Positions 1-13,129 are shown, numbered from the stretch's first letter. The stretch: 64,000 bases of DNA from Dama dama (GCF_033118175.1 NC_083710.1:35991501-36055500); one strand, 5' to 3'. Numbers and translations are program-made. The notes: generated by a model not told the origin, from the letters alone.

Positions 1-694
1 GCCGTGTCCTGTCTCCACCTCTCTGCTATCATTCAGGTCCTTGGCTGTACTCTCAGGGAATAAAGAAGAGGTTGTGGTTGAAATATTTTCACTACAGTAC
101 TTGCTGACAAAAGACTAAAACCTTTTTAGCCATTAGAAAAATTACTTGGGCTACAGTTTCATAATGCCAGGAATTTCTGAAATAGAATTTTTTGGAAAAC
201 TGACAGTAACTTTAACCATTGTAAGGAACCACAGTGACATCAAAATGCTTCTGCAAAATGACTGATACAAAGTGGTTTTGAAAATTTTTAGCACTGGAGT
301 TTGTAGCTGAAGCAAAAAGTGTTATGTGAACAATCTTTGTCAGACATTATTTTAGTGCTGCTAATTTTCACAAAGCTTTCACATTTTGCAAATGCAATCC
401 CACTGCCAACTATTTTCTTCAAACTAGTTTTCAAGCATCTGTGATACTTAACAGTTGGTTTCTGTAGTATTTGAAAGCTGATTTAGGTGCATGAAATTGG
501 TAAGGCTCAATTTAAATTATTTGGTAAAATTCTATTTTTAGTTGATCTAGGAGGAGATATTTGAAACTGGAGAATAAACTGGATAGGAAACTTCTTAGGG
601 TAGTGGTCTGATTTCTTTGGCACAGTGGATTCCAAAAAATTTAAATGTAAGTTTCATAATGGTAAGGACTTGGTCACTTTGTTTCCAGTGCTTA

Positions 695-776
695 GAAAGT
701 GAAGCATGAACGTGGCTCAGTCGTGTCTGACTCTTTGCAACCCCCATGGACTACAATTCATGGAATTCTCCAGGCT
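695..776 (-). repeat. Bov-A SINE fragment
   Basis: The stretch reads as the antisense of the Bov-A 3' end, including the CTCAGTCGTGTCTGACTC block, then breaks off. Confidence 0.8.
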
Positions 777-892
777 TAGCATGTAGTAAATGCTCAAGAA
801 ATAATTGGAAATAGGGATGGAAAAAATGGAACTGGATGGGAGCAACAGGATGGCCCAATTGGTTCAGTGTTACTATGGGTAATTTTAAAAAT

Positions 893-1096
893 TACTGATT
901 TATTTATTTGGCTGCATCAGGTCTTAGTTGTTGCACGTGGGATCTTCCATGGGGTCAGCAGGCTCAGTAGCTGTGACCTGGTGGGCTTAGTTGTCCCACA
1001 GTATGTAGGATCTTAGTTCCCCAACCAGGGATTGAACCCACTTCTGCTGTATTGGAAGGCAGATTCTTAACCGGTAGACCACCAGGGCAGTCCCTG
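893..1096 (-). repeat. CHR-type tRNA-derived SINE
   Basis: It starts with a TTTATTTATTTGGCTGC tail and ends with an antisense tRNA-like head that carries ACCACCAGGGCAGTCCCT. The B-box-like AGGGATTGAACCC is visible near 1028. Confidence 0.85.
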
Positions 1097-1526
1097 GGCA
1101 CAACTTGATAACACTTTGCTGGTTGAATGTTCCCATTACCTGTATAACTCAGCAATTCTATCAGTAAGTACCCTACAACTGCTTCTGCACATGGACACAA
1201 GGAGACATCCATAATGACATTCATAGCAAGATGAAAATGGTATTTCTACCTTCTTTTCTGCAAGCATTGAATAGATGCAGAGTCTATCTCTGTGGAAGAA
1301 GTGACCTAGAATTTTAGTTACATGCATAAGTCATTAGGGAAGTGCTTAAAAATAAACAGAAGATTTTCATAGAACTACACATTCCTTTTGTACTCTGGGT
1401 AATTTTAACACGGCATCAGACTGGCGATTCACCTCTAATAAAATATAAACTGAAAACAGATTTTTTTCCTTCGTTGTCTTGACTATTTAATTTTGTTCTC
1501 CTTTGCTATTGTCTAGTTCCAAAAGG

Positions 1527-1813
1527 GGAGAAGGCAATGGCACCCCACTCCAGTACTCTTGCCTGGAAAATCATCCCATGGACGGAGGAGCCTGGTAGGC
1601 TGCAGTCTATGGGGTCTTGAAGATTCAGACACGACTGAGCGATCTCACTTTCACTTTTCACTTTCATGCATTGGAGAAGGAAATGGCAACCCACTCCAGT
1701 GTTCTTGCCTGGAGAATCCCAGGGGTGGCGGAGCCTGGTGGGCTGCTGTCTATGGGGTCGCACAGAGTCGGACACGACTGAAGTGACTTAGCAGCAGCAG
1801 CAGCAAAAGCCGC
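1527..1813 (+). repeat. Bov-A2 dimeric SINE with intact target-site duplication
   Basis: Two Bov-A monomers lie in tandem. Each begins at a GAGAAGG.AATGGCA block and ends in a GGACACGACTGA-like block. The copy finishes in an (AGC)n tail. Identical 10-bp flanks TTCCAAAAGG at 1517-1526 and 1814-1823 are the target-site duplication, which indicates a fairly young insertion. Confidence 0.95.
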
Positions 1814-2098
1814 TTCCAAAAGGAGCGGCTTCATGTGAAATTTGTGGGAAGGCTGCTATTCAGAGTTTAATGCCATTATGGAGTAGCCCCATGAAAATCC
1901 AGCAGGAAGAATGTAGATACTTCTAGAAGATGCTGAAAACTATTTGAAAAATGAAGAATTCATAGACATAATTTCTCTAAAGTCATAGAGTTGGAGATTG
2001 AATAAATGGATAATCGAATGAATGGTTGATTCAAAATAAATCATTAACGAATTGGAAGTAATCAACTATGTCACCTGGTCCTAAAAATATTCCTCTAA

Positions 2099-2312
2099 GG
2101 GCTTCCCTAGTGACTCAAATGGTAAAGAATCTACCTGCAATGCTGGAGACGTGGGTTCAATCCCTGGGTCAGGAAGATCCTCTGAAGAAGGAAATGGCTA
2201 CCCACTCCAGTAATCTCGCCTGGGAAATCTCATGGATAGAGGAGCCTGGCTTGCTATAGTCCATGGGGTCACAAAGAGTTGGATACAACTGAGTGACTAA
2301 CATTTTTTTTTC
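2099..2312 (+). repeat. Bov-tA SINE
   Basis: It has a tRNA-like head (GGCTTCCCTAGTGACTCA), a B-box region GGGTTCAATCCC, then the Bov-A body, and ends in a T-rich run. Confidence 0.92.
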
Positions 2313-2850
2313 CCTAGAGAATGAAGCATGTGATAAAGCCAGTGAATTCCATGGTCAAGATCCCACTGGCAAGTGACAGCCTCTGGAAATGTATCTCTTT
2401 ACAATGTTGTGGTGATAGAGAAGACAGTCTCTGAGTTCAGGAATGCTAGTGCTGGTGGGACTCCTGGTGGGCAGGGAAGGCAAGCACATGATTGGAGCAA
2501 AGATCTATCCCACTGAGGCTGATTCTGCTGGAGGGGTCTCCTGCTGACCCCGTGGGGTGCGGTGCCCTCTCAGGGTCTCAGTGTTGATCAGATGCCGGCA
2601 GGTTGGACATTCCGCCCCCGCAGAAGCCAGAGCTGGGGAGGGAATAAGCTACTGGCCTGTGTGCAGCTTCCAGCCCACCTCCTACGTCCTTTGTTCATGA
2701 GCCCCTGGAGCAGGCTCATGGGTGAGGAGGAAAGACTGTCAAAGGTCCACAGGGTGGATCGACTTGACCACCTGATTATTGCTAGGGCTAGGTTTTCCCC
2801 TCCTTATATCCTTGAGTTTATGTATTTGGAGAAGGGCCTTAAAGGAGATG

Positions 2851-3065
2851 GTGGTTGTTGTTTAGCCAGTAAGTCATGCCCTACTGTTTGTGACCCCATG
2901 GACTGTAGCCCACCAGGCTGCTCTGTCTATGCGGATTCACCAGGCATGAATACTGAAGTGGGTTGGTATTTCCTTCTCCAGGGGATCTTCCCAACCCAGG
3001 GATGGAACCCACATCTCCTGCATTAGCAGGAGGATTCTTTACCATCTGAGCCATCATGGAGGCCC
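2851..3065 (-). repeat. Bov-tA SINE
   Basis: This is an antisense Bov-A body followed by a tRNA-like head. Flanks CTTAAAGGAGATG (2838-2850) and CTTAAGGAGATG (3066-3077) look like a target-site duplication that has since lost one base. Confidence 0.9.
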
Positions 3066-4011
3066 CTTAAGGAGATGATTCAAGTTAAATGAGGCCCTAC
3101 CGGGAGGGCACTAATCCAGCAGGACTATTTTCCTTAGAGGAGAAGGAAGACTATCTGTTCATTATAGCTCAGCAGAGCTGGAAAAAATTTGAATAACCAA
3201 AAATGAGGAACAAAGGGGAAGAAAGACAAGGAGATCTCAAAGAGCCCTCTCACCACTGGTGCTCAGAGGAGAGACCTGGTGAGGACCAAGAGAAGGCCGC
3301 CTTCTCTTAACCAGGAAGAGGCTTCATGGGAAACCAGCCCTTGTGGCACCTTGCTGTTGGGACTGATAGCCTCCACAACATGGGGAAAGAAATGGTTGTC
3401 TAAGCCTGCCAGGCTGTGGAATTATAATCTTGCCACCTGTACAGATTCTGTACACATTCCAAAATGGCCAGCCACACGTCTCTCCCAAGCCCTCCTGCCA
3501 CTCAACGGTTTATTTTTTCCAAATCCCCGATCAGCGTGGTGAACCTGCTACCACTGCCCATGAGTCAGGTGGTCATTCTTCAGAGCTCCTTCCCTTCTCT
3601 ACAGTAAAGCAGGAGGACCCGCCCCATCCTCCCTTCTTTTGGGCCGCCCCTACGCGAGCTGTAACTCCTCGGCTCATCCCTGCTGTCTGGTTCCATCCTA
3701 CAGTGTACATCCATGAATAAAAATCTGGCCAGTTTTTTCCTTCTCTGCAAGTGGCTGCAGGGAGCTTTCCATCGGTCCACCAGTGTGTGTTGAGAGGGGA
3801 GCAATCAAGCCTTAGGAAGAGGTGCCACGGAGCCTGGACCGCGGGATTTGAGGTTTCCAGATCTGCAGAGCCTGGCTCAGTGCATCACACACAGCACACT
3901 GCTGGGCATGCCCTGGGTGTGAGGGGCAGTGGGTCAGATGGTCAGTCCCTCTGGGGCCCTCAAACTGTCCAGGAGCTGCTTCTCAACTGGAAAAATAGTT
4001 ACCAGCAGTGG

Positions 4012-4293
4012 TAAGTCCACTGCTGTGGTGGTCCACTGGTTAAGAATCTGCCTGCCAGTGCAGGGGACACAGGTTCGATCCCTAGTCCGGGAGGATCCCA
4101 CATGCTGAGGAGTAACTAAGCCCATGCACCACAACTACTGCAGCCTGTGAGCCTTAGAGCCTGTGTTCAGCAACAAGAGAAACCACTCACTGAGAAGCCC
4201 ACTCATTGCAACAAAGAGTAGCCCCCACTCGTTGAAAATAGAGAAAGTATCCACTCACAGCAACAAAGAATCAGAGTAAAAACAAAAAAATTA
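4012..4293 (+). repeat. CHR-type SINE, long form
   Basis: The tRNA-like head (TGGTTAAGAATCTGCCTGCC, then ACAGGTTCGATCCC) is followed by the longer CHR body with repeated CACTCA/CAACAA modules and an A-rich tail. Similar flanks containing CAGCAGT occur on both sides. Confidence 0.85.
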
Positions 4294-4998
4294 CTGAAAA
4301 AAAAATTATCAGCAGTTGGCTTTACTTGGCTCTTATTGGGTATTCCCAGGCCCTCCCCACCCCCGTAGCATCTCCGTCTGCCACAGATTCTCCCAAGTCA
4401 TTGGGTCTGCAGCGCACAGGGCTTGTAACAAAGCCTGGATTTGTTTCAGAACCTTTCATACCCTGTGCCCATTCAAAATGGGCAGCCTGAGGTTACCCAG
4501 TGAGTCATCAGAGGGGCACACAGCAACCGTGGTTGAGGTCACCTCTAATATCTCGGTGCTGTGTCTCCCGGGGGGTGTGGGGTGGGGCACAGCAGCTGTC
4601 TCCCACTTGCAGAAGAAGACATCCCAGCATGCCCCAGGCCCCTGGGACCATCAGTGATGCAGCAGCCCCTGGACTTCCCAGGGGGTTAGCTCCCAACTCC
4701 GTGGCACGTGTTTTGCCAACGCACCTAAGGCTCCTGCCACCTCCTGCTCCCCGAATCCAATTAGCATAATGCCATCAGAGTAATGGACCAGCATGAGGTT
4801 CTGCAGAGTATCAAGGCAAACCAGTGTCCTCCCAATTGTGTCATAACAGCAGGATTTGATTTAGTTCTGAAGCAGAACAGTTATGATAGAGTGTTGTCCT
4901 TGACACATGGAGACAAACTGCTTTTAATTTTTTTGCTGATAGAGAAGGGGGTAGCAAAAGCATTTTACAGATAATTTGGTGCATACTAGGTGCCAGAA

Positions 4999-5629
4999 CA
5001 ATGGAAACAGTGTCAGACTTTATTTTCTTGGGCCCCAAAATCACTGCAGATGGTGACTGCAGCCATGAAGTTAAAAGATGCTTGCTCCTTGGAAGAAAAT
5101 CTATGACCAATCTAGAGAGCATATTAAAAAGCAGATATAGTCTCTGTATCTGTATTACTTTGCCAACAAAGGCCTGTCTAGTCAAAGCTATGGTTTTTCC
5201 AGTAGTCATGTATGGATGTGAGAGTTGGACTATAAAGAAAGTTGAGTGCTGAGGAATTGATGCTTTTGAACTGTGGTGTTGGAGAAGACTCTTGAGAGTC
5301 CCTTGGACTGCGAGGAGATCCAACCAGTCCATCCTAAAGGAAATCAGTCTTGAATATTCATTGGCAGGACTGATGCTGAAGCTGAAACTCCAATACTTTG
5401 GCCACCTGATGAGAAGAACTGACTCATTTGAAAAGACCCTGATGCTAGGAATGATTAAAGGCAGGAGGAGAAGGGGAGGACAGAGGATGAGATGATTGGA
5501 TGGCATCACTGACTCAATGGACACGAGTTTGAGTAAGCTCTTGGAGTTGGTGATGGACAGGGAGACCTAGCGTGCTGCAGACCATGGGTCGCAAAGAGTT
5601 GGACATGACTGAGCAACTGAACTGAACTG
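4999..5629 (+). mobile_element. BovB (RTE) LINE, 5'-truncated 3' end
   Basis: This sequence carries the C-terminal end of the BovB reverse-transcriptase ORF and the 3' tail, broken by stops and frameshifts. Translated pieces around 5001-5252 and 5292-5495 read as the degenerate RTE C-terminus (…VMYGCESWTIKK…, LRVPWTARRSNQSILKEI). An exact 11-bp duplication AGGTGCCAGAA flanks it at 4988-4998 and 5630-5640. It is a dead copy. Confidence 0.95.
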
Positions 5630-5895
5630 AGGTGCCAGAAAGTGTTGCCTTTGGAGCAGCCAATCCACAGCAACCCTGATGAGAGGAAGCCAGGGTTATA
5701 AACACGCCAGCCAGTCTCCAAGCTCTTGCTGGTGCCTCCAGGTACTCAAGTCCAAATGAAAGCCAATCCTACAGGTTAGACCGTGGGAGAGGAGGCAGAG
5801 CAGAGAAGGCAGAGACTGGGTCAGAGATGCAAATGGAAACCAGCATGACGTAGTGCACACTTGATAAACGAGTGAATAATTGGATTCTGATGTTA

Positions 5896-6038
5896 AGGGC
5901 TTCTCTGGTGGCTCAGTGGTAAAGAACCTGCCTGTGATGCAGGAGACCCAGTTTCGATCCCTGGGTCGGGAAGATCCCCTGGAGAAGGGGATACCCACTC
6001 CAGTATTCTTGCCTGGAGAATCCCATGGACAGAGAAGA
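5896..6038 (+). repeat. Bov-tA SINE, 3'-truncated
   Basis: The tRNA-like head and first part of the Bov-A body are present. The match stops after CCCATGGACAGAG. Confidence 0.88.
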
Positions 6039-7431
6039 CTCCCAGCTGCCACTGCCTGTCTTGAGACCCGTGACCCAGGTCCCACTCGGCTCTTACTCTT
6101 TCTTGCCCTCATAAGTAATCGTCTTATTTCTGAGCCATGTTCTATCTGTTTTTCTTTTCAACGTGTATATTTTGTTTGGCATTGCTTAACATCTGCAGAG
6201 AATGAAGTGCATCCTGACTGGAAAGCCAAGTATTATTATTATAATTTGTACCTTAAATCAGGGGAAATTCATTCCTTTCTCCTTGTAGGGTCTGTTCTGC
6301 AATACACTGACTTTGTGTCATTCTTACTTTTCATGCACAGGCAAACCAGAACTTACCTTTCAGATCATCCCAGTATCCCTTTTCTGAACTCCAAAACATA
6401 GTTATTCCACTAGGGAAACTGAGGCATGGGAGAGAAGACCTTCGATGTTCAGGGGGTTCACCTGCTGTCTCTACCTGCTCCCAGCCCTGCCTGGGGGGAG
6501 GAGCGCACGCCGAGGTCATGTATAATCTCCACTTGCAGGATTTAATGCCGCCTTGTCAGCTCATTTCTCCTTACGGGTCACCCTAAGTCACTTTTGCTTC
6601 TCCTTCACTTCTCTCCAGTCTCAATGGAAATGAATGGCTGGCCGGCCATCCTTGCTCCTCTCCTCTCCCTCCCTGGATGACTCACACCCCTTTCTTAAAG
6701 GTCCGACCTCGGTTTTATCATTCTGAGCAGTTAGTCATCTTAGTCATTGGATGGCTTTTCTTTGAAATCCTCCCTAAGCGCTTTTCCTCTCTAAGCGCTG
6801 AGGTCCGAATGAGTTGGATACTCTTCTGCAGAGCATTTCCAGGAGGGCTGAGACCATAATCCTTTTCATAATTCTTAGGATTAAAACATAAAACACAATG
6901 AAGTAAACCACTGACAACTGTGTCCTGACAAATAAGGAAGCAAATACACGGAGTTGGGGGATTACCCTCATTTCTCTTAAATATTCCTGTTATGTTTCTT
7001 GCTCTGAACCAGGTCCTTATCTGCTAGGCTGCTGTCTTCTCCAATGTCCATTTTCTCCTTTGTAATCAAACCCCCAGTTATTGGCTGGACAAGTGACCCC
7101 TCAGAGTAGGGACTCTTTCCTAGGCTCCTTCCTAGCTCAATGGGGCTCTGATCAGCAGAATGTTATTGGAAGTGTTGCATGTGACTACTGACAAATAATT
7201 TTAAAGGGTAAGCTCAGGCCCTGCCACCCTTTCTCCCTTCTCCTTGCCTGGAAAAGGAGATGAGATGGTAGGGACCAAGCACCTTCAGGGGCCATGAGGA
7301 TGCTGCCTACGGAGGGAGAGCTATACAACTAGCGGCCTGGACCCAGATGATAACGTCAGAGCAGCCTGGGCTGCCTATCTTCTGGCTTGTTTCATGTGTG
7401 AGAGATGTTCATTTCTATTTTCATAAGCCTA

Positions 7432-7452
7432 ATGTGTGTGTGTGTGTGTGTA
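7432..7452. repeat. (TG)n microsatellite
   Basis: About ten TG dinucleotides occur in a row. Confidence 0.95.
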
Positions 7453-7642
7453 TCTGTTTGTGTGTACGTAGGGGCAAGAGTATGTATTTATTTCACAGCT
7501 AAACTTGATTCAATGGCCCTTAGGAGGTGTTTGTATATGTTTTGTTTTGTTTCACTTACAGAGAATGATACAGAGACTATCCAGCTGGTTATGTTTTCCT
7601 CTCCTCTGTGTAAGAATAGCCCAAGTGTACCAAATGCTTACT

Positions 7643-7861
7643 GGGCTTCCCAGGTGGCTGAGTGGTAAAGAATCTGCCTGCCAATGTAGGAGACGCAGGA
7701 GATGAGGGTTTGATCCCTGGATTGGGAAGATCCCCTGGAGGAGGAAATGGCAACCCTCTCCAGCATTCTTGCCTGGAGAATCCCATGGGCAGAGGATCCT
7801 GGTGGGCTGCAGTCCATGGGGTCACAAAGAGTCAGACATGACCGAGCATGCACGCACCACT
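7643..7861 (+). repeat. Bov-tA SINE with target-site duplication
   Basis: This is a full-length Bov-tA. The 11-bp direct repeat AAATGCTTACT at 7632-7642 and 7862-7872 bounds it. Confidence 0.94.
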
Positions 7862-7949
7862 AAATGCTTACTCTCTAGCAGGTATTTGGTATGCCTTGAT
7901 ATTAATCCTGACATCCATGTTTCTACGATACTGCTTTTATTTTCATTTT

Positions 7950-8170
7950 CCATGAAAGTACACTGACACACGGAGGTTAAATAACATGCTCAAGGTCACA
8001 CCGTTGGTTAAAAGCAGATAGGGAATTGGAATCCGACAGCCTGGCCCCAGAGCCCACTGTCTTGGTACTTCATATGAATGTGGATTCTGTTCCCCAAGGA
8101 CCTATCAAAAAGGTGTTCATAAGAGCTACCATTCACTGAGTCCCTGTTCCATGCAGGCACAGTGCTGGGA
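7950..8170 (+). repeat. MIR-like SINE remnant
   Basis: GAGGTTAAATAACATGCTCAAGGTCACACC matches the conserved MIR core in overall layout, followed by a MIR/L2-like stretch near 8125-8165 (CATTCACTGAGTCCCTG). It is old and diverged. Confidence 0.65.
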
Positions 8171-9248
8171 CAGAAAGCAAATTCTAGAAAGGCTGGGCTG
8201 AACTGGGCAGAGGGGACGCAGAGCAAGCAAGGCAGCCAGGGGCCCAGATGGCACGTGTTTCCGTCAGAGTACCTTTCAACAGTGCTGGCTAGCACAATTT
8301 TCCTCTCTTTCCACTGATGTATTTTGAAATTGTGATTGATAGATGCATTCTTTTTGAAGCTCAGTAATCCACTGTTCTTTCTTGTACTTCTGTCTAAATT
8401 ATTCTCTTAAATTGCTTCATCTGGACTCTCCCTTTGTTTCATGTTGAGAATACTGATATCTTACAAATCTTATTCATCAAATGCTTAGATTAATTCTGGA
8501 AAGTACTTACTCTGAGGTACATCTTGTCTTACTGACTCATATCCAAACTCATCACGAGACAAAAGAATATGAAGTATAACAAAAATACAGTAATTTCTCA
8601 GCTATTAACCTGCAGATATTATACACGACTTAAGCTACACATAAAGTCAAATAAAAGATTCTTTGGTGTCACTTAATGAACTAACATTTAAAAATCATCC
8701 CCTTTAAGACTAACAACCTTGGGAAAATTCAGTACTCAATATACTCAATAAACTATTGATTGATGGCACATGAAAAATAACCATTCTTTTTACATTCTCC
8801 TTTAGCTGTTCTTTAACAGGAGAAAACTCTTCTCCATTTGCATTTTGAACAATTAGTAAGGTGAACTTTCAGACCAAATGAAGCTATCTTTCCCCATGAA
8901 ATTCTGTCATACATTTTTATGCTCCTCTGCTTCTTGAATAATCGCTGTCACCATCTTTTTAATTGAGAGCTACATATGAAAGTGTGACTCATGAGTATAA
9001 ATCCTACACATTGTAACTTTGAACCAATATTGCAAATTAGATTCTCTGAGCCATTTTTTTTTTTTTTCATGCTGATGCACTGTAATGATACAAATAATAT
9101 CAGCTGCAGGATATAAAAGCTACTTTTCATAGCAAAATTGGTTATAGGGCCTTGAACTACCCAACTAGTACTTGAATATGGAAGCAGTATAGTTTCTATA
9201 GTATCATGCAGTACTGTAAGAACAAATGGTGAAGCATAAAAATCACTC

Positions 9249-9447
9249 CTTGTTGTTCAGTCACTCAGTTGTGTCTGACTCTTTGTGGCCCCATGGACTG
9301 CAGCACTCCAGGCTTCCCTGTCCTTCACTATCTCCTGGAGTTTGCTCAAACTTATGTCCTTTGAGTCAGTGAGGCCATCCAACCAACTTAACCTCTGTTG
9401 CCCTCTCCTCCTGCTCTCAATCTTTTCCAGCATGGGGGTCTTTTCCA
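9249..9447 (-). mobile_element. BovB LINE 3' fragment
   Basis: Antisense BovB tail with CTCAGTTGTGTCTGACTC followed by the 3' part of the ORF region. An antisense piece of the degenerate RTE C-terminus can be read on the minus strand. Confidence 0.9.
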
Positions 9448-10103
9448 AACCACTTAAAAAGAGACAAACTCCATAGTTTTGATCACTATTAAAAAATTAA
9501 ATTCTGTATTGCAAAAATGTGGCATTCAAAAAAGGAAACTCTAGATTTGTAAAACTAAATATACAAGACAAAAAATATAGAGAGCTCACAAAAAATAACT
9601 TAAAAAACCATAGGAAAAAAAAAAAACAAACCATAGGACACCAACAGAAGCATAGGGAAAGACTACAGATAGAAAATTCATGAAAGAAGAGGTATAAACA
9701 GCTAATAAACATAACAAAAGTTATTCTAAAAAACAAAGAGATGCAAATTAAAATGCACAGTGATTTAAAATATCTCACCTTAGCAAACATTTTAAAGTAA
9801 TGCTCTGTTAAATAGAAGTGATTGGAGTGCACATTCTTACTTTGTTCTGATCTTAGGGAGAAACACTTTGGTCTGAAGCCATTAACTATGATGCTAGTTG
9901 TACATTTTTCACAAATACTCTTGATCCCCTTGAAAAAGCTTCTTTTTATTCCAGAATTCCCTTTTGTTTTCTGGTTTGCCAACAATGCTCAAGGTTGGCA
10001 ACAATGTCACAAGACAGGCACAGATTCTCTGCTGTGGGAGTATATGTTTGCACACTCTCTCTCAAATCAAGTTAGCACTGTGTATCAAATATATGTGCCA
10101 TAT

Positions 10104-10224
10104 GTTTAATTTTTTTTTCCTTTGTCCACTCCCTGGGGCATGAGGGATCTTAGTTCCTGACCTGGGATTGAACTGCCTGCAGTGGAAGCTTGAATCCTAA
10201 ACCCTGGACCGCCAGTGAAGTCCC
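10104..10224 (-). repeat. CHR-type SINE
   Basis: A T-rich tail precedes the antisense tRNA-like head. Direct repeats TGTGCCATAT at 10094-10103 and 10225-10234 flank it. Confidence 0.85.
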
Positions 10225-10467
10225 TGTGCCATATTTTATGTCAGTGCTTTTGCTCCCACAAACCAGACCTAAGACAGTCATCTGATATATGCCTAAAGAT
10301 TTATTTACAAAAATATTCATTGAAATGTTACTCGTAATAGTGACAAACTGGAAACTAATGTAAGGTCAGTATTAGGAGAATGGTTAAGACAATTACAGCT
10401 GAACATAAAGGAATAATATGCAACCATTCCTTTTCCATTTGCAGAAGTTTTTTAATGCTTGTAAGTG

Positions 10468-10485
10468 GTGGTGGTGGTGGGGGGA
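10468..10485. repeat. (GGT)n short repeat
   Basis: Five to six GGT units run into a G-rich block. Confidence 0.85.
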
Positions 10486-10742
10486 GTATGATAAAGATCA
10501 GTTCTGGTCCAGAAGTCTGGCTTCAGGGTCAAAGAGGTGAGATGCATGGATCTGAAGTGACAGGGCTCTGAGATCCTGACCAAGGACATGATTTGGGGAC
10601 CAGAGACTGAGGGAAGACTTAAATTAGGGTCACAAGCCCACAGATCTGCGTTCAGTGGGGGAAGAAGTAGAACACAGTGTGGGAAAGAAGAAGCAGAGTG
10701 AGAGTCATCAGCGAGGAACAGAAAGAGGAGACAGACGATGTG

Positions 10743-10922
10743 GCCAGCGCAGGAGATGCAAGAGATGCGGGTTGGATCCCTGGGTCGGGAAAATCCCCTG
10801 GAGGAGAAAGTGTCAACCCACTGGAGTATTCTTGCCTGGGAGATCCCATGGACAGAGAAGCCTGGTGGGCTACAGTCTATGCAGTCCCGAAGAGTCAGAC
10901 ACTACTGAGCAACGATCACTTA
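10743..10922 (+). repeat. Bov-tA SINE, 5'-truncated
   Basis: The match begins inside the tRNA-like head (GCAGGAGATGCAAGAGATG), continues through GGGTTGGATCCC and the Bov-A body to CAGACACTACTGAGCAAC. Confidence 0.88.
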
Positions 10923-11641
10923 AAGTAACTAAGGTTCCAACAGGGAGAGAGGGGAGGAAGCCATGATTTCCCAGAGGGCAGGAATTATGTTTCTCTTGTT
11001 CCCTACTGATTCCCTAGCTATTAGCTCATTCCTGGTGCTTAGTAGGTGTCCAGAAAACATTTATTTAACAAACGCTTGTGGGCAGGGTAAAGGGAAGAGA
11101 CACATAATCAAATTCCCAGCCATGAGGAAACAGGTTTATTCATATAAAGCCTAGTTTTTTTTGGTAGGAGGATAAGCTGTATGAACAGGAGCACTGGAAT
11201 TTAAATGGGAAAGTTATCTGTCAAGTCCAAGTACTAGACTAAGGAGCACACTGTAGATAATCACGATGCTGGACTGGAAATGTTCACCTGCAGTGATTTT
11301 CAAAATCAATGAAATAGACCAAAGATGAAGAACCAAGTGTAAATCTGTTAAAAGAAAATTGGGAAAGTGTAGATGCAGACTGGGTATTAGACAATGTTAA
11401 ACAATTATTGTTCGTTTAGGCGAACAATACAAAGAAATACAAGGAAATATTTACAGATAAAGTAAGAAGATATCTGGATTTTCTTCAAAGTCATCCTGAG
11501 GTGTCCAGGGGTTAGGGGTACAGATGAAACAAGTGTGGCTATGTATTGATAACTGCCAAACTGGGTGATGGCAAAGGAACTTTCTGGGGTGATGGGAAAA
11601 TTCTTTGTATTGATAGGGCGTGGCCATGAGACAAGTATATG

Positions 11642-11855
11642 CGTGCATGCTGAGTTGTGTCCAACTCTATGCAACCCCATGCACTGGAGCTCACCAGACT
11701 CCTCTGTCCCTGGAATTTTCCAGGCAAGAATACTGGAAGGGGTTGCCATTTCCTACTCCAGAGGATCTTCACAACCCAGGGATTGAATCCAAATCTCCTG
11801 CGTCTCCTGCATTGGCAGGCAGATTCTTTACCACTGTGCCACAGGGAAGCCTCAA
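11642..11855 (-). repeat. Bov-tA SINE with target-site duplication
   Basis: This is an antisense full-length copy. The exact 11-bp direct repeat ACAAGTATATG at 11631-11641 and 11856-11866 flanks it. Confidence 0.94.
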
Positions 11856-13129
11856 ACAAGTATATGATTTATCAAAGCATATTGTACACTTAAAATCCAT
11901 GCATTTTTACTACATACAAATTTTCTGTAGAAAAATTGGATGATGAGTAAATTGAGTTCTGTTTATTCAGTGGGTAAGTTGGGTTGTATTTACCCAATGG
12001 GTAAATTGGGCTCTAAATTGGGTTACTATTCCCTCTACTTTTTTAAATATGTTTGAAAATTTTCATAACAACAAAGCAAAAAGGAAAGAAGAAGAAAGAA
12101 TCTACTGCAGTCTTGGCAGCAGGGAAATTATTTAAATTAGAGTAGTGGCATGGAAAGAAGGCAGACAGATAAAGAGTGAGATCTTTTAGGTTCAAACAGG
12201 TGATGGATTGCTGGATGGAGCAGGATTTGGCCTCCCTGGAACACTCACCTGGTGTCACAGAACTGTGGTTGGTTTGGGTCGCTTTGACCCCTGCATTAGA
12301 ACAGGAGAGCACAAAAGAATTCATTTGGCATTTTCCAATGCAATTCCCATTTTCTCCAACCAGCTTCATTACCGGCATCATCAAAATGCCTGCTTGATAT
12401 TCTCATCCAGAGAACTGCTACTCCACCATCTCTCAAGGGAAGAAAAATAGAAAACAGAAGAAATTTTATTTGATGTACTTTGGTTTTAGGGTTGAGACTT
12501 TCTCAGACCATTTCATAGTACAGCCAGGAGGAAAGATATTTAGGGCTTTCCAGGGTATGCTTAACCCTACAGACATCTGGTACCTTGATTCTTTCCCTGG
12601 ATGGCTTCTTCTGTTGGAACCATGTCAACAGAATAGACCATATTGCCCCTTTCATGTCTGTTGAATTGTTTTCATTTTTATATTTGAATGGGAGCAATCT
12701 CTGGGGATCTTTTCCTGCAGCTCTGATATTCTAATTACTAAAAATGACTATGAGTGGTGTTTGATGTAAGAGTTAGGGAGCAGAGATGGTTGAGGAATGT
12801 TTTCAGGACAAGGTTGGCAGGTCCTGAGCATGTAACTAGTGTGAACAGGTTCTAACATGGCATGTGCCTGGGCGGGAAGGCAGGGTATTCACCCAGGGCT
12901 TTATGATAACATGCTGAGTAACATTCAAGCATACCGTTAAATGCACTGTCCCAGAAGTATGCTCACAGGATGGAAAGAAGACACTACCAGAGGCAGCTCT
13001 GGCCTGGAGGTGGATCGTTCCCCCAGTCCGACTCCCAGTGGACGCCTTTACCTAGCCTCTGTTCCTTGCTTCTTCTCTTCTCCCCTTTTTTTAGAGCTTA
13101 AATGTTTTGTGTTCTGGTTCTGAAGATCA

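Noticed and set aside
2099..2259. tRNA-like sequences with a B-box in many places, such as this one
   Set aside because: They are the heads of Bov-tA and CHR SINEs, which derive from tRNA genes. None folds as an intact tRNA, so no tRNA gene is called.
4841..5524. A 227-codon minus-strand ORF
   Set aside because: It is the antisense of a BovB LINE plus flank, and similar ORFs appear at every BovB copy in the window.
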